In this document: in pieces, positions 27,327 through 36,357 of the stretch | Layout of the letters: every line of letters starts with the position of its first letter | Position numbering within the stretch: position 1 is the stretch's first letter | Assembly: GCA_963827135.1 (NCBI GenBank) | Contig: CAWGZX010000002.1 | Coordinates: forward strand, 1-52,142 | Origin: JAJRAN01 sp963827135 | Lineage (GTDB): Archaea; Thermoplasmatota; Thermoplasmata; Methanomassiliicoccales; UBA472 | Length of the DNA stretch: 52,142 nucleotides | Reading direction: 5' to 3' | The notes under the pieces: model-generated | What the model saw: only the letters and a program-made list of their open reading frames with translations | The model's database searches: none | What the model was told of the DNA's origin: nothing | Made by a program: the position numbers and the translations under genes

Positions 27327-30300
27327 TTGCCTAGGCTCGCGTCGTTGGGCGCCCTCCTGGTGGGCGCCATCCTGATCTTAGGAGCATTCCTCCTTCTGCC
27401 AATCTTCCTGGCCTTGCTCGTGGCGATCGTGGTGGTGATCGTAATCGTCATGCTGGACGCGCGCAGGCATCGCGTATTGTTCACCATGGCCCTGAGGAAC
27501 CTGGCCCGCAGGAAGGGCACCACGGCCCTGGTTATAGGAGGGCTGATGGTGGGCACGGCCATAATCTCCACCTCCCTCGTGGTCGGGGACACCATGGACA
27601 ACATGATCGTCAAGCAGACCACATTCTCCCTGGGGGAGGTGGACTTCGGGGTCGCGGCGCGCTATGATGGATACGTGTATTTCAACGATACCTACCTCGA
27701 CCCGTTGGCGGACGAGTTCGCAGCGATACCGAACGTCGAGGCGTCCAACACCCTACTGAGGGATAATGCCGCAATCCTCAACAACGTCAACCAGCTCTCT
27801 AATCCCACCGTCGGTCTCATGGGGTTGAACGACACCCTCGTCCAGAATTTCGGTTACTTCTATGATCTCGACGGGGCTAAGGTCGGATCCGCCCCGACGC
27901 CCCTCACCGTCTACCTCAACGAGGGAGCGGCCAAGGACCTGGACGCCCACCAAGGAGACTCCGTGACTATCTTCATCAACCAGTACCAGTTCGCCGTCGC
28001 GACCGTCTCGCTCGTGGTCCAAGAGGCAGGGCTGGGCGCCTTCGGCGCCAGCAATACCGTTTACATGGACATCGCCTCCGCCCAGGCCCTGATCGGTCAC
28101 CCGGGGCAATCCAACTTCATATTCATCTCCCTGCAGGGCGAAGGGGACGCGGGCCTCTCCCATGCCGACCAGGTGAGGACGGACATCGAGGCTGTCCTCG
28201 AGCCCATCCAAGAGTCCACCGGGCTCGGGATCGTCGAGGACAAGGCCCAGGACATCGCAGACGCAAGGATCGTCGCGGACCTGTTCACCAGCATGTTCTT
28301 CGTCTTCGGGGCCTTCTCCATCATCGCCGGGGTCGCCCTGGTGGTCAACATCTTCACCATGCTCAGCGAGGAGCGCAAGGGGGAGATGGGCGTGGCCCGA
28401 GCGATAGGCATGAAGAGGGACCAGCTCAGGCGCCTCTTCACCTACGAGGGCACGCTCTATGCGGCCTTGGCCGCGGCTGTGGGCTCTGTGCTCGGGCTGT
28501 TGCTCGCCTACCTGATCGTGTGGGCCATGAGCGACATGTTCCAGTTCGGGGAGTTCTCCTTCAACCTGGTCGAGTACTTCACCTTCACCCCGATGTCCCT
28601 GGTGCTCGCCTATCTCGGCGGTTTCGCCCTCACCATCGTGACCGTGTACTTCGCCACGCGGAGGATATCCACGCTCAACATCGTCCGCGCTATCCGCAGC
28701 ATCCCGGAGCCGCCGGTGGCCAGGAAGGACAAGCGCGCCTTCCGCCTGGGCATGCTCCTGCTGCTGGGCGGGGTCGCGTTGATGGCCATAGGGGTCTGGC
28801 AGGAGAAGCTGGCCTATGCCAACTCTGGCCTCTCGTTCATCACCATCTCCCTGGGATTCATACTGAGGAGGGTTATCAGCGAGCGCATTGCTTGGACCAT
28901 CGCCGGGATATTGACCCTGGTGGTCTGGTTCCCACTGCCGTTCGATGTGAAGATCTTCCCCTACGAGTCGGACATCGAGGGGTATGTGGTCGCGGGCCTC
29001 TTCCTGGTGGTCGGGGCGCTGCTCATCATCATGTTCAACTCCGATTCCATAATCCACGTGCTTACCAAGCTCTTCCGCGTGCGGAAGGAGTACCGGGCGG
29101 TGCTGAAGACCGCCATCTCCTACCCGCTCAAGGCCAAGTTCAGGACCGCCCTGAGCATCTTCATCTTCGGCCTGGTCATATTCACCATGACCACGCTCTC
29201 GGTGATGTCAGGCCTGATGTCGGTCAACATCGACCGCATGGTGGGCGAGACCTCGGGAGGGTTCGACGTCATATCCTTCACCTCCACCTCGCCGATCATG
29301 GACGATCCCATGGACCAGCTCGGTCAGCCCGGATCGCCTCTCGAGGCCGAGAACGTCAGCGCCCTGGTGGCCTTGCCGGTCTCCATGGCCACGCTCAATT
29401 ATACCAGCATCGACCCGACCACTCAACAACCGGTCCAACAGGAGACGCGCTATCAGGTCATGGGATTCAATTCCACATTCTACACCTTGGGCAACTACCC
29501 CTTGGCGGACTACAACCATACTATGTACTCGAGCGATGCCGAGGTCTGGCAGGCGGTCCTGGAGGATAGCTCCCTGGTCATCTTCGACGGCAGCGTGTCC
29601 CCGCAGACCGGCATGGGCCGGGTTCGGACCGCCCGATGCCACTTCCAGCCTCGGGCTGGAGGTGGGCCAGGTGGTAGCGTTCAAGAACCCGATAGGGGTC
29701 GTTTACAACCTGACCATCGCAGGCATCATGAGGCAGAGTGCCATGGAAGGTGCCTTCATGGGCGAGCAGGTGGTCCGGGACGAGTTCTTCGCCTCCGGCT
29801 ATTCGCTGCTGCTGGTCAAGTTCCAGCCCGGACTGGACGTGGGCGAGCAGGCCGTGCTGCTGGAGAAGAGCTTCCTGGCGAATGGCCTCCAGACCATAGA
29901 CGTCCAGGCCTTGGCCCGGCAGATCACCAGCCTGGTCAACTCCATGTTCACGCTCTTCGAGGCGTTCCTGGCCATGGGCCTGATCGTGGGGATTTCCGGA
30001 CTGGGGATCATAACCATCCGGTCGATCCACGAGCGCAGGATAGAGATCGGCATGATGCGGGCGATCGGCTACCGCAAGAGCATGGTGGTGGCGAACTTCG
30101 CCATCGAGTCCGCCTTCATCTCCCTGCTGGGGATCGTCATCGGGACCGTGCTGGGCATCATCGTCGGGTACGAGCTCTGGCTGACCAGCCTGCAGGCGGA
30201 GGGTTTCGTCTGGTTCCTGGACATCTGGCCGATACTGTTCGTCGCCTTCCTCTCCTTTGCGGCCACCGTCCTCAGCGTCTATCCTGCCGCCAGGGGTGCA

Positions 30301-30339
30301 AGCAAGGTGTCCCCCGCCGAGGTGCTGAGGTTCGAATAG
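27327..30339 (+). CDS. FtsX/MacB-type ABC permease with an internal frameshift
   Basis: Large permease of about 1,004 residues if frame-corrected. It begins with TTG at 27327, has an N-terminal pair of hydrophobic segments, a first external domain, and a first FtsX core (FSIIAGVALVVNIFTMLSEER...GVARAIGMKRDQLRRLFTYE), then more helices and a second external domain. At about 29620-29630 the frame breaks: the first frame reads ...SPQTGMG and then becomes Arg/His-rich nonsense to 30494, while the neighbouring frame resumes GFGPPDATSSLGLEVGQVV and encodes the second FtsX core ending SPAEVLRFE at 30339. Dropping one C in GGGCCGGG restores a single frame. Error or recent mutation. Confidence 0.85.
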
Positions 30340-30423
30340 GAGGCTTCGTTCTCGGAGCCATCCAATTCAGATGCCCCGAGCACCAGAGAAGATGCTTCCA
30401 AGGCGTGGGAGGAGAAACGCAAG

Positions 30424-30433
30424 CCTTTTTATG
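30424..30433 (+). promoter_or_regulatory. Promoter of thioredoxin-like gene
   Basis: CCTTTTTATG forms a TATA-like element about 50 bases before the ATG at 30479, predicting a leader of about 20 bases. The rest of 30340-30478 shows no gene. Confidence 0.4.
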
Positions 30434-30478
30434 GTGCGGTGACGGAACGCAGTCTATCTATTCCGCGATGAGGTTCCC

Positions 30479-30862
30479 ATGTCCGATCAGATGACGGAAG
30501 CGGCCATCGAGCCCGATGCAGGCTGGCCCGAGCAGGCCTTGGACCTCAGCGCGGATAACATCGATGTTTTCCTCCGACGCTTCAGTGTCGTGGTCATAGA
30601 TTGCTGGGTGGGATGGTGCAAGCATTCGAAGCGCATGATGCCCATCTTCGATTCCCTGGCCAGGGATATGACGGGGAAGGCGGTCTTTGGCAAGGTCGAC
30701 GCCCAAGAGGTTTTCCATTTTCCTGTGCAATATAGGGTGAGGGCGACTCCCACATTCCTTATCTTCAAGAAGGGGGAGTTGGTGGACAGGCTGGTCGGAG
30801 AGCAGAGCCGTGAGGAGCTGGAGCACGCGGTGAGGCGGCACCTGGACCTGCTGGCGGAATGA
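30479..30862 (+). CDS. Thioredoxin-like protein with CxxS active site
   Basis: A 127-residue protein with a full thioredoxin fold: VVVIDCWVGWCKHSKRMMPI, then KVDAQE, the cis-proline loop RATPTFLIFKKGE, and VGEQSREELEHAV. The active site is C47-K-H-S50 in place of CxxC, with another Cys at position 42. A monothiol site cannot do ordinary dithiol reduction, so isomerase, deglutathionylation-like or trapping roles are more likely. An N-terminal extension of about 25 residues precedes the fold. No signal peptide. It converges on the ATPase gene. Confidence 0.88.
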   Translation: MSDQMTEAAIEPDAGWPEQALDLSADNIDVFLRRFSVVVIDCWVGWCKHSKRMMPIFDSLARDMTGKAVFGKVDAQEVFHFPVQYRVRATPTFLIFKKGELVDRLVGEQSREELEHAVRRHLDLLAE

Positions 30863-30870
30863 CCTAGGGT

Positions 30871-32394
30871 CTAGACTATCGGCATGAGCCCGAGCTTGGT
30901 CCTGTCACTATCTTCGGTTATGGTAAGGGCGTTGCATTCGGTGAAAGGCTCCTCGCCGTATACCACCACGGTGCCACCGATGCGTTCGACCTTCAACTCG
31001 CAGGTGGCAAGATCGGCCAGTCGGTCCGTGGACTTAGTAGAGGGCGAAACGAACCCTATGAAGATGCCACGGTGGCGCTTGACCGCCGCGAAATGGTCGG
31101 TCAGCTGGTCCATGATCTTGCCTCCGTAGGTGGACTCCAAGGTGTCGAAGCCCATCAACGAGATGAGAGGGGTGGAGGCCTCGCGAAGGGAGAAGGCGAC
31201 GTTCTTCCAGCTCAGGTCCATCTGGGCATTGGTGCCTTCTATGCGCATGATGCTGGTAAGGTTGTGGTCCTGCACCTCGGACGCCACCTCGGGCACGCGG
31301 ACGCAGCGGTCGAAGCTCTCCTTCGACACCAGGGGGGTAAGACGCCGGCGGACGCTATCCACGCTCTCCTTCTTCAGGGGGACCCATAGCACGCCCCGAT
31401 GATGGTGCACCGAATTGGCCACTATCATCTCCTCCAGGATCCTCGTCACATGCAGCGGCACGCCGTAGCCAAGCTCGATGAGCATGATCGACCCGGGGCT
31501 GATCCCCCCCTCGGTCAGGCGGTCCAGGTCCCCGAACCCGAAGGATATCTTCCCCGAGCCATCAGGTATGGGTTCCCATCCCCGGAGGACCACCTCCTCT
31601 TGGAACGACCTGTCGGAGAAGGCGCGGACCTTCGCTCCGTCCAGGGTGTAGATGTACTTCGGCTGCTGGATGGCGCATCCTCGCAGCTTGAGGATGTTCA
31701 TCTCCCTCAGACGCCGCCGGTGAAGGTCCTGGAGGGAGAGCTCGACGACCCCGTCCCCTAGGTAGTCCAGGTAGCGATCGCTGCTCTCCGCCACGAAGAT
31801 GGTGTTGATCTTGCGTCCCTCGACCAGGTCCTTCTGGATGCAGGTGATGACCGTGGCGGCGTTGATGCCGCAGGCCTCGGCCAGCGCGTCAATGGAATCG
31901 ATAACCACCAGGGACTTGCCCCCTTGCGCCTTCTCTATCGCCGAATAGATCTTCTCCATCTCGGTGAGGTCGATGCGGTTCTGGGGGAACGATTGCCCTG
32001 GTCGTACGTCGAAGCCGAATGCGCCCCTGAGTTTGAGCTTGTTCAGCCACAATCTCCTGAACTCGTCCTCCTGCTCCTCCATCATGACCGGTGCAGGCTG
32101 CGCAAGAGGTAGTTCCTCGGGAGCGTCCTCCTCCTCCACCGAACCACCGGAATGACCCGGACCTTGGGTGTAGAGGCGGCCTGTGAGCCATGGGAACTGG
32201 CTTAGGAGCACGGAATCCGAGACGCGGGTGGAGAAGAAGAAGCTGTTCTCGATCTCCGCTAGCTCCTCGATCAATTGCAGCGCCAGCGTGGTCTTCCCCG
32301 TTCCAGCGTTGCCGCGGATGATGAGCGAGTGCCCACCTAGCATTGAAAGGAAGCCACGCAGCTCTGCCGGTAAGTTGCTCGATTGGACGTCCAC
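30871..32394 (-). CDS. GvpD/KaiC-like RecA-fold ATPase, second domain degenerate
   Basis: A 507-residue protein starting with GTG, with GGAGG upstream. Domain 1 carries Walker A GNAGTGKT (about residues 28-35) and a Walker B-like SLVVIDSIDAL. Domain 2 (from about 290, FGFGDLDRLTEGGISPGSIM) has the KaiC layout, but its P-loop is replaced by LIELGYGVPLHVTRIL, so it should not bind ATP in the usual way. The arrangement resembles the GvpD P-loop family, known as gas-vesicle regulators in haloarchaea, and RAD55/KaiC-like proteins. No gas-vesicle structural genes are here, so the function is probably regulatory but unknown. Confidence 0.8.
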   Translation of the reverse strand: MDVQSSNLPAELRGFLSMLGGHSLIIRGNAGTGKTTLALQLIEELAEIENSFFFSTRVSDSVLLSQFPWLTGRLYTQGPGHSGGSVEEEDAPEELPLAQPAPVMMEEQEDEFRRLWLNKLKLRGAFGFDVRPGQSFPQNRIDLTEMEKIYSAIEKAQGGKSLVVIDSIDALAEACGINAATVITCIQKDLVEGRKINTIFVAESSDRYLDYLGDGVVELSLQDLHRRRLREMNILKLRGCAIQQPKYIYTLDGAKVRAFSDRSFQEEVVLRGWEPIPDGSGKISFGFGDLDRLTEGGISPGSIMLIELGYGVPLHVTRILEEMIVANSVHHHRGVLWVPLKKESVDSVRRRLTPLVSKESFDRCVRVPEVASEVQDHNLTSIMRIEGTNAQMDLSWKNVAFSLREASTPLISLMGFDTLESTYGGKIMDQLTDHFAAVKRHRGIFIGFVSPSTKSTDRLADLATCELKVERIGGTVVVYGEEPFTECNALTITEDSDRTKLGLMPIV

Positions 32395-32668
32395 TGACCC
32401 TTCCTCCTACAAGCCTTACAGAAAATATTCATTGAGTATTATTAATCATGCAGTCGACTAAAACCCTAGATAACGGTGGTTTCTTGTTCCGTCTTGGAAA
32501 GGTCCAATGAGGGCTTCCAATCGTTGAATGATTGCGTGGAAGCTCATCGATCAAACCATGGTCCGGTCAGCTCCTCCCCCGCTCAACAATTCCAGAGAGG
32601 GTCACATATGCCTTTGTTCGATCACCTCGGATGTTATTTATTTCCGCGTAACCTTAATCGATACACAC
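32395..32668. promoter_or_regulatory. Divergent intergenic region, ATPase / Vps62-like protein
   Basis: A/T-rich spacer of 274 bases. GTTATTTATTT near 32633-32643 predicts a start close to the ATG at 32669 on the plus strand. On the minus strand A/T-rich sequence around 32425-32450 could hold the ATPase promoter. An open frame extends upstream to 32528, but its residues do not look like protein and precede the signal peptide. Confidence 0.45.
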
Positions 32669-34357
32669 ATGAAGCCGACGTCCACGTCCGCCTTGCTCAG
32701 GGTTCTGGTAGTTTTCTCCTTGATAGCGTCGATCCTCTTGCCCTTCTCGGCTGGATTCGCCTCTGCCGATTCGCTCTTCACCGAGGAGCAGAGGCAGGAA
32801 TTGGCGGAGCGATACGCCCCGGTCCTCCAGTATGTGAACGGGGAGAATTGCTATCCGGTGGATGTCGATTACTACCTTGAGAGCTGCTCATTGTACCAGG
32901 TGGTCGACCAGACGGCGGTGCTGATCACCGATTCTCCGACCATCCCTCAGCTGTCCGCCCTCACCACGGACGATTACTTCCTGGATAACCGCCTGGGCGG
33001 GGTCAATGACGATCTGATCATCCAGGCTTACCAGGACAACCTGAGTGAGCTGGGCTACACGGTCTATTACCACATAGACAGCGGCGGCGGTATGGTCTAC
33101 ATCCAGTACTGGATGTTCTATGTCTTCAACCCCGGCTCCGTGAACGCGCACGAGGGCGACTGGGAGATGGTCGAGGTCCTGCTCGATATGGATCTGAACC
33201 CCATCGCCACCACCTACTCGCAGCATCACTCCGGCGTCACGGCCCAATGGTCCGACATCATCATCCAAGACGATACCCATGTCACAGCCTACGTCGCACT
33301 GGGAAGCCATGCCAACTACTACCGCTACTACCAAGGCAAGATCCAGGGCATGGACCAATGCGGCGAGGATGGTCTGAACCTTCAACCTGATGATTATGGG
33401 CTAATAGAGATGAGCGAGGCCGTCCCGGGCGGGAACCCCGACACGTCCTGGGTCTGGTATGGCGGAAGATGGGGGACCATCCCTGACGTGCTCGCCGACG
33501 CCCGGGGCGATGCCGGACCGCCGGGTCCAATGTATCGAGAGGACGGGGCGATGTGGGATGGGGCGCTGTTCTTTGCTGACGCAAGGGAATTTTCCACGAG
33601 CACCCTCTGGTTGGAATTCATCCTTTACTATCTGACCTGGATACTGATCGCTCTCCTGGCCCTGGCCATAGTCCTAACTGCTCGGAGGGCGTATAAAATG
33701 AGGAAGAAGGGGGAGCTCAAGTTCCCCTACTTCGAGATCCTGAACGTCAGGGCTAAAGGCAAGAGGGGAATGGCCAACATCATCGCCCTATTGGGATTGG
33801 TTATAGCGGTGGTCGGACTCCTCTACCCGGTCTTCACCATGGAGATCTACGTCCCGCAGGGCGATTATGCGACCGATGGATTCGTCACCCTCTTCTCCTT
33901 GGGCGGCACGGACCTGTTCGTGCTGAACACCTTGGACCCGAGCGGTGAGGTCGTGAACGTGGGCGCCTTCGCCGTCAACTTCGCGCTCATCCTCGGCATC
34001 ATGGTATTCGGCTTCATCTTGAACAGCCTGGCCGCGACTCCGAAGAGGGCTTCCAAGAAGTACATCGGCTTCGGCATAACCTTGCTGATAATCTTCATCA
34101 TTTTCTTCCTGGTGGTCATCGCCATCGGGCCTTTGGCGGAGATGATTGCGCCATCGGACAACGAAGGGATCGTCGACATACTGCAATACATGAGCCAGAA
34201 CCCGTTCGGCGGGTCCGCTACCCTGGACAACCCCACCTTCGGCGAGGTCCAATTGCGCTGGGGCTTCGAGCTTGGGTCGCTCCTGCTGTTCGGTGGGATA
34301 GTGCTGATCATCGCGGGGATCCTAATGCGCTCGGCCGCGAAGGCGGAAGCCAAGTAG
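32669..34357 (+). CDS. Secreted/membrane protein with Vps62-like domain and five C-terminal helices
   Basis: A 562-residue protein. Residues 1-33 form a signal peptide ending ...GFASA. The external region (about 40-270) matches the Vps62-type fold by its conserved run: YAPVLQY, YPVDVDYYLESC, YWMFYVFNP, HEGDWEMVEVLL, YSQHHSG and VTAYVALGSHANYY. The His/Glu/Asp set (HEGDWE, SQHHSG, GSHANY) may bind metal. Five membrane segments follow from about residue 315. Eukaryotic Vps62 is vacuolar, but bacterial and archaeal versions have unknown function. The ATG at 32669 is favoured by TATA spacing and the signal peptide. Confidence 0.78.
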   Translation: MKPTSTSALLRVLVVFSLIASILLPFSAGFASADSLFTEEQRQELAERYAPVLQYVNGENCYPVDVDYYLESCSLYQVVDQTAVLITDSPTIPQLSALTTDDYFLDNRLGGVNDDLIIQAYQDNLSELGYTVYYHIDSGGGMVYIQYWMFYVFNPGSVNAHEGDWEMVEVLLDMDLNPIATTYSQHHSGVTAQWSDIIIQDDTHVTAYVALGSHANYYRYYQGKIQGMDQCGEDGLNLQPDDYGLIEMSEAVPGGNPDTSWVWYGGRWGTIPDVLADARGDAGPPGPMYREDGAMWDGALFFADAREFSTSTLWLEFILYYLTWILIALLALAIVLTARRAYKMRKKGELKFPYFEILNVRAKGKRGMANIIALLGLVIAVVGLLYPVFTMEIYVPQGDYATDGFVTLFSLGGTDLFVLNTLDPSGEVVNVGAFAVNFALILGIMVFGFILNSLAATPKRASKKYIGFGITLLIIFIIFFLVVIAIGPLAEMIAPSDNEGIVDILQYMSQNPFGGSATLDNPTFGEVQLRWGFELGSLLLFGGIVLIIAGILMRSAAKAEAK

Positions 34358-34456
34358 AGATACTGGCCACGGAACGGTATGAGGCTTGGGCCGGAAATTA
34401 GCCGGAAGAGCGACCATTCGATGGGAAGGCGTCCCTACCTCTATCATTAGTGACGC

Positions 34457-35017
34457 CTAACAGACCTTGTCCGGGAGCTTCGGCAAGGAATTCAGCCAAT
34501 CGGTCAGATGATGGAACAGCTCGGAGAATCTCTGGTCCTCGCTCGTCAGCAACTGAACGTACACTGCGATGGACGAGTCATCGAGCTCCTCTGTCAGCTT
34601 GGGAATCCCGAAATCATACCTTTCCACTATCAGCGGTCCGAGGTCGAAAACCGGGTCGGAGATCAGGGGCTCTATCTCCTCCCTTTTCTGCGCCATCTGG
34701 GAATAGATGTCCTTGCGCACATCGGAGATCATCTCCTTCATCTGCCCCTCGACCTCGGGCGCCTTCTGGTTCATTTCTTCTTTGATTACCTTCCCTGCGC
34801 CTTCCCCTTCTATCTCCCCGACCATCTCGGAGGCTATCTCACCGGTGGCCTCGACCATCGACTGAACCATCCCGCCCATCATCGCGCTCATTAGGACGAT
34901 GCTCGTGTTCATCATGGTGTTCAGGATCCTTGTGGCTCTTTCGCTGTCCTCCGTCTTGTTTTTTTCTTTGCTTGCAGGAATCTTCTTCTTTTCCTCTGAG
35001 CCACTCTTGGGAGCCAT
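34457..35017 (-). CDS. Uncharacterised helical protein
   Basis: A 186-residue protein, not recognised. It has a Lys/Glu-rich N-terminus (SGSEEKKKIPASKEKNKTED), then a Met/Ser-rich amphipathic stretch (ILNTMMNTSIVLMSAMMGGM) that is too polar to be a sure membrane helix, a long charged helical part probably coiled-coil, and a C-terminal half predicted mixed (IVERYDFGIPKLTEELDD). Good codon-like composition across the frame, and an ATG next to GGTGACACC. Convergent with the Vps62-like gene. No function proposed. Confidence 0.6.
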   Translation of the reverse strand: MAPKSGSEEKKKIPASKEKNKTEDSERATRILNTMMNTSIVLMSAMMGGMVQSMVEATGEIASEMVGEIEGEGAGKVIKEEMNQKAPEVEGQMKEMISDVRKDIYSQMAQKREEIEPLISDPVFDLGPLIVERYDFGIPKLTEELDDSSIAVYVQLLTSEDQRFSELFHHLTDWLNSLPKLPDKVC

Positions 35018-35283
35018 GGTGACACCTGGAATCGTATTGATACTTGGCTAACCAGGTAAAAACCCTTGCCGATGGAAAGATCAACACCCCTTAGGAGCAT
35101 ATCTCATAATTGATTCCAGTGCCGCGAGATTTGAGCCATGAGGGAATGGCGGAAAATAACCATTGCAGAGATTCTGATTCCAGAAGCTCAACTGGGTTCT
35201 TCAATCGCTTGCGCAGGTGCATAACATCATTGTTTGGTATCATACCGTTTGTTAAGTAGCAAGACCCCCCCTCATAGCATCTG
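35018..35283. other. Intergenic stretch without recognisable gene
   Basis: 266 bases, lower in G/C than the preceding 30 kb. It holds the promoter region of the minus-strand orphan at its left side. A/T-rich GTTTGTTAAGTAG near 35247-35259 is a possible TATA region for the zinc-ribbon reading frame. No RNA gene or repeat was seen. The drop in G/C marks the beginning of the accessory region. Confidence 0.4.
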
Positions 35284-35442
35284 ATGATGAATCAAAATAG
35301 GGCGGTCGTATCCAAACAGAGGATTAGAGCTATGCAGCATGCTGCAATGCTCGAGGGCATCGAATCGAAATACGTCTATTGTCCTTCCTGTCACAAATCG
35401 AAAGTGCGATCCGAGATTTGCCTTAACTGCCGATGGCGGTAA
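35284..35442 (+). CDS. Small zinc-ribbon protein (52 aa)
   Basis: Short reading frame starting ATGATGAAT and ending TAA at 35440-35442. The translation is basic and ends with a compact zinc ribbon: YCPSCHKSKVRSEICLNC, i.e. C-x2-C...C-x2-C with a 10-residue spacer, followed by RWR. Such tiny zinc-ribbon proteins are common in archaea and often bind nucleic acids or partners, but nothing more can be said. A possible TATA element lies about 30 bases upstream. Chance occurrence of four correctly spaced cysteines in 52 residues is unlikely, which is the main support. Confidence 0.55.
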   Translation: MMNQNRAVVSKQRIRAMQHAAMLEGIESKYVYCPSCHKSKVRSEICLNCRWR

Positions 35443-35699
35443 AAAAAAGAATGGTGCTCTTCACCAGCAGGATTGTCATTCTCAAATTATTAAACCCTTT
35501 CGCAACCAGGCGTCCAGAGGCATAAGGGTTGCGGCGGTATGATTCAGAATGAATGATACTATTTTATTATGTCATTCTGTAGGATTGGTCACGGTCTCCT
35601 TGATCCGAACTTTTCTCAGAATGGGCAATGGTCAATCAGTTAAGACTCTAAGTTCTATCACTAATATATGGTCAGACAATGATGTAGTGTAATGATAGA
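35443..35699. other. Intergenic stretch with lipocalin promoter
   Basis: 257 bases, A/T-rich. CTAATATATGG at 35661-35671 is a TATA-type element about 35 bases before the lipocalin ATG. The rest shows no gene or RNA; a 67-codon frame across 35339-35542 is out of frame with the zinc-ribbon protein and is not convincing. Confidence 0.45.
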
Positions 35700-36164
35700 A
35701 TGATCGAACTAAGAACCGTAGATCATGTTGATGTGAAGAGGTACATGGGGACCTGGTTTGAAATAGCGAAGCTCCCACAGAGGTTCGAGAAAGGTCTTGT
35801 TGGTATAAAGGCGAACTACACGCTGCTTCCAGACGGAAAGGTCGAAGTGCTAAATAGTGGTTATAAAGAGGACTTCAACGGAAAATTGAAAACCATCAAA
35901 GGCAAAGCCTGGGTGGCCGACACCGCCACGAACGCGAAACTTAGAGTGAGTTTCTTCTGGCCTTTCGCCGGTAACTACTGGATAATTGAGCTTGGAAAGG
36001 ACTATGAATACGCCGTAGTGGGCGATGAGTCCCGAAAATATCTTTGGGTACTATCAAGAACACCTCAAATGAACGAGGCCTTGTACAACGAACTGCTTAA
36101 GCGCACGCAGGACAAGGGATTTGACATCTCCAAGCTTGAAAAAGTTCCGCAAAAGCAAACCTAG
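35700..36164 (+). CDS. Lipocalin (Blc-like), cytoplasmic form
   Basis: A 154-residue lipocalin of the bacterial Blc type, which binds fatty acids or lysophospholipids. The first structurally conserved region is MGTWFEIAKLPQRFEKGL with G17-T-W19, followed by KANYTLLPDGKVEVLN and the second region YAVVGDESRKYLWVLSRTP. Unlike Blc it has no signal peptide or lipobox and starts directly at the fold, so it should be cytoplasmic. Rare in archaea, and base composition is lower in G/C than the core genes, so transfer from a bacterium is likely. Confidence 0.92.
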   Translation: MIELRTVDHVDVKRYMGTWFEIAKLPQRFEKGLVGIKANYTLLPDGKVEVLNSGYKEDFNGKLKTIKGKAWVADTATNAKLRVSFFWPFAGNYWIIELGKDYEYAVVGDESRKYLWVLSRTPQMNEALYNELLKRTQDKGFDISKLEKVPQKQT

Positions 36165-36207
36165 AATCTGGTCAAAACATGAGATCGCCATCGCCTCGAA
36201 TGAGCGA

Positions 36208-36231
36208 TGATATGAGATTCAGGCTGTGGGA
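36208..36231 (+). repeat. Diverged copy of dispersed GTGAGGTTCGGGCTGTG motif
   Basis: TGAGATTCAGGCTGTGGGA differs at only two positions from the matching part of the other copies (38677, 46039, 47344, 49899, 51892). It lies just after the lipocalin gene and in the same orientation as the others. Interval 36165-36357 holds no gene. Confidence 0.4.
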
Positions 36232-36357
36232 ATTAGCTTGAACCCTTATCTCTTTCTATCTTCGAAGCCACGATATGATTATGAGTTTTAGTCCGATAGG
36301 TTTTCCTGCGTAAGCATTTGTCAATGACATGGAATGAGCGTTTCTCCAATGGAATGA

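Noticed and set aside
27327..30494. Single 1055-residue permease reading frame
   Set aside because: After about 29630 the translation becomes Arg/His/Gly-rich and loses all membrane segments, while the adjacent frame encodes the expected FtsX core; the true end is 30339.
34370..34395. Possible further copy of the dispersed motif after the Vps62-like gene (TGAGGCTTGGGC)
   Set aside because: Only about a dozen bases match, so it cannot be told from chance without a genome-wide model.
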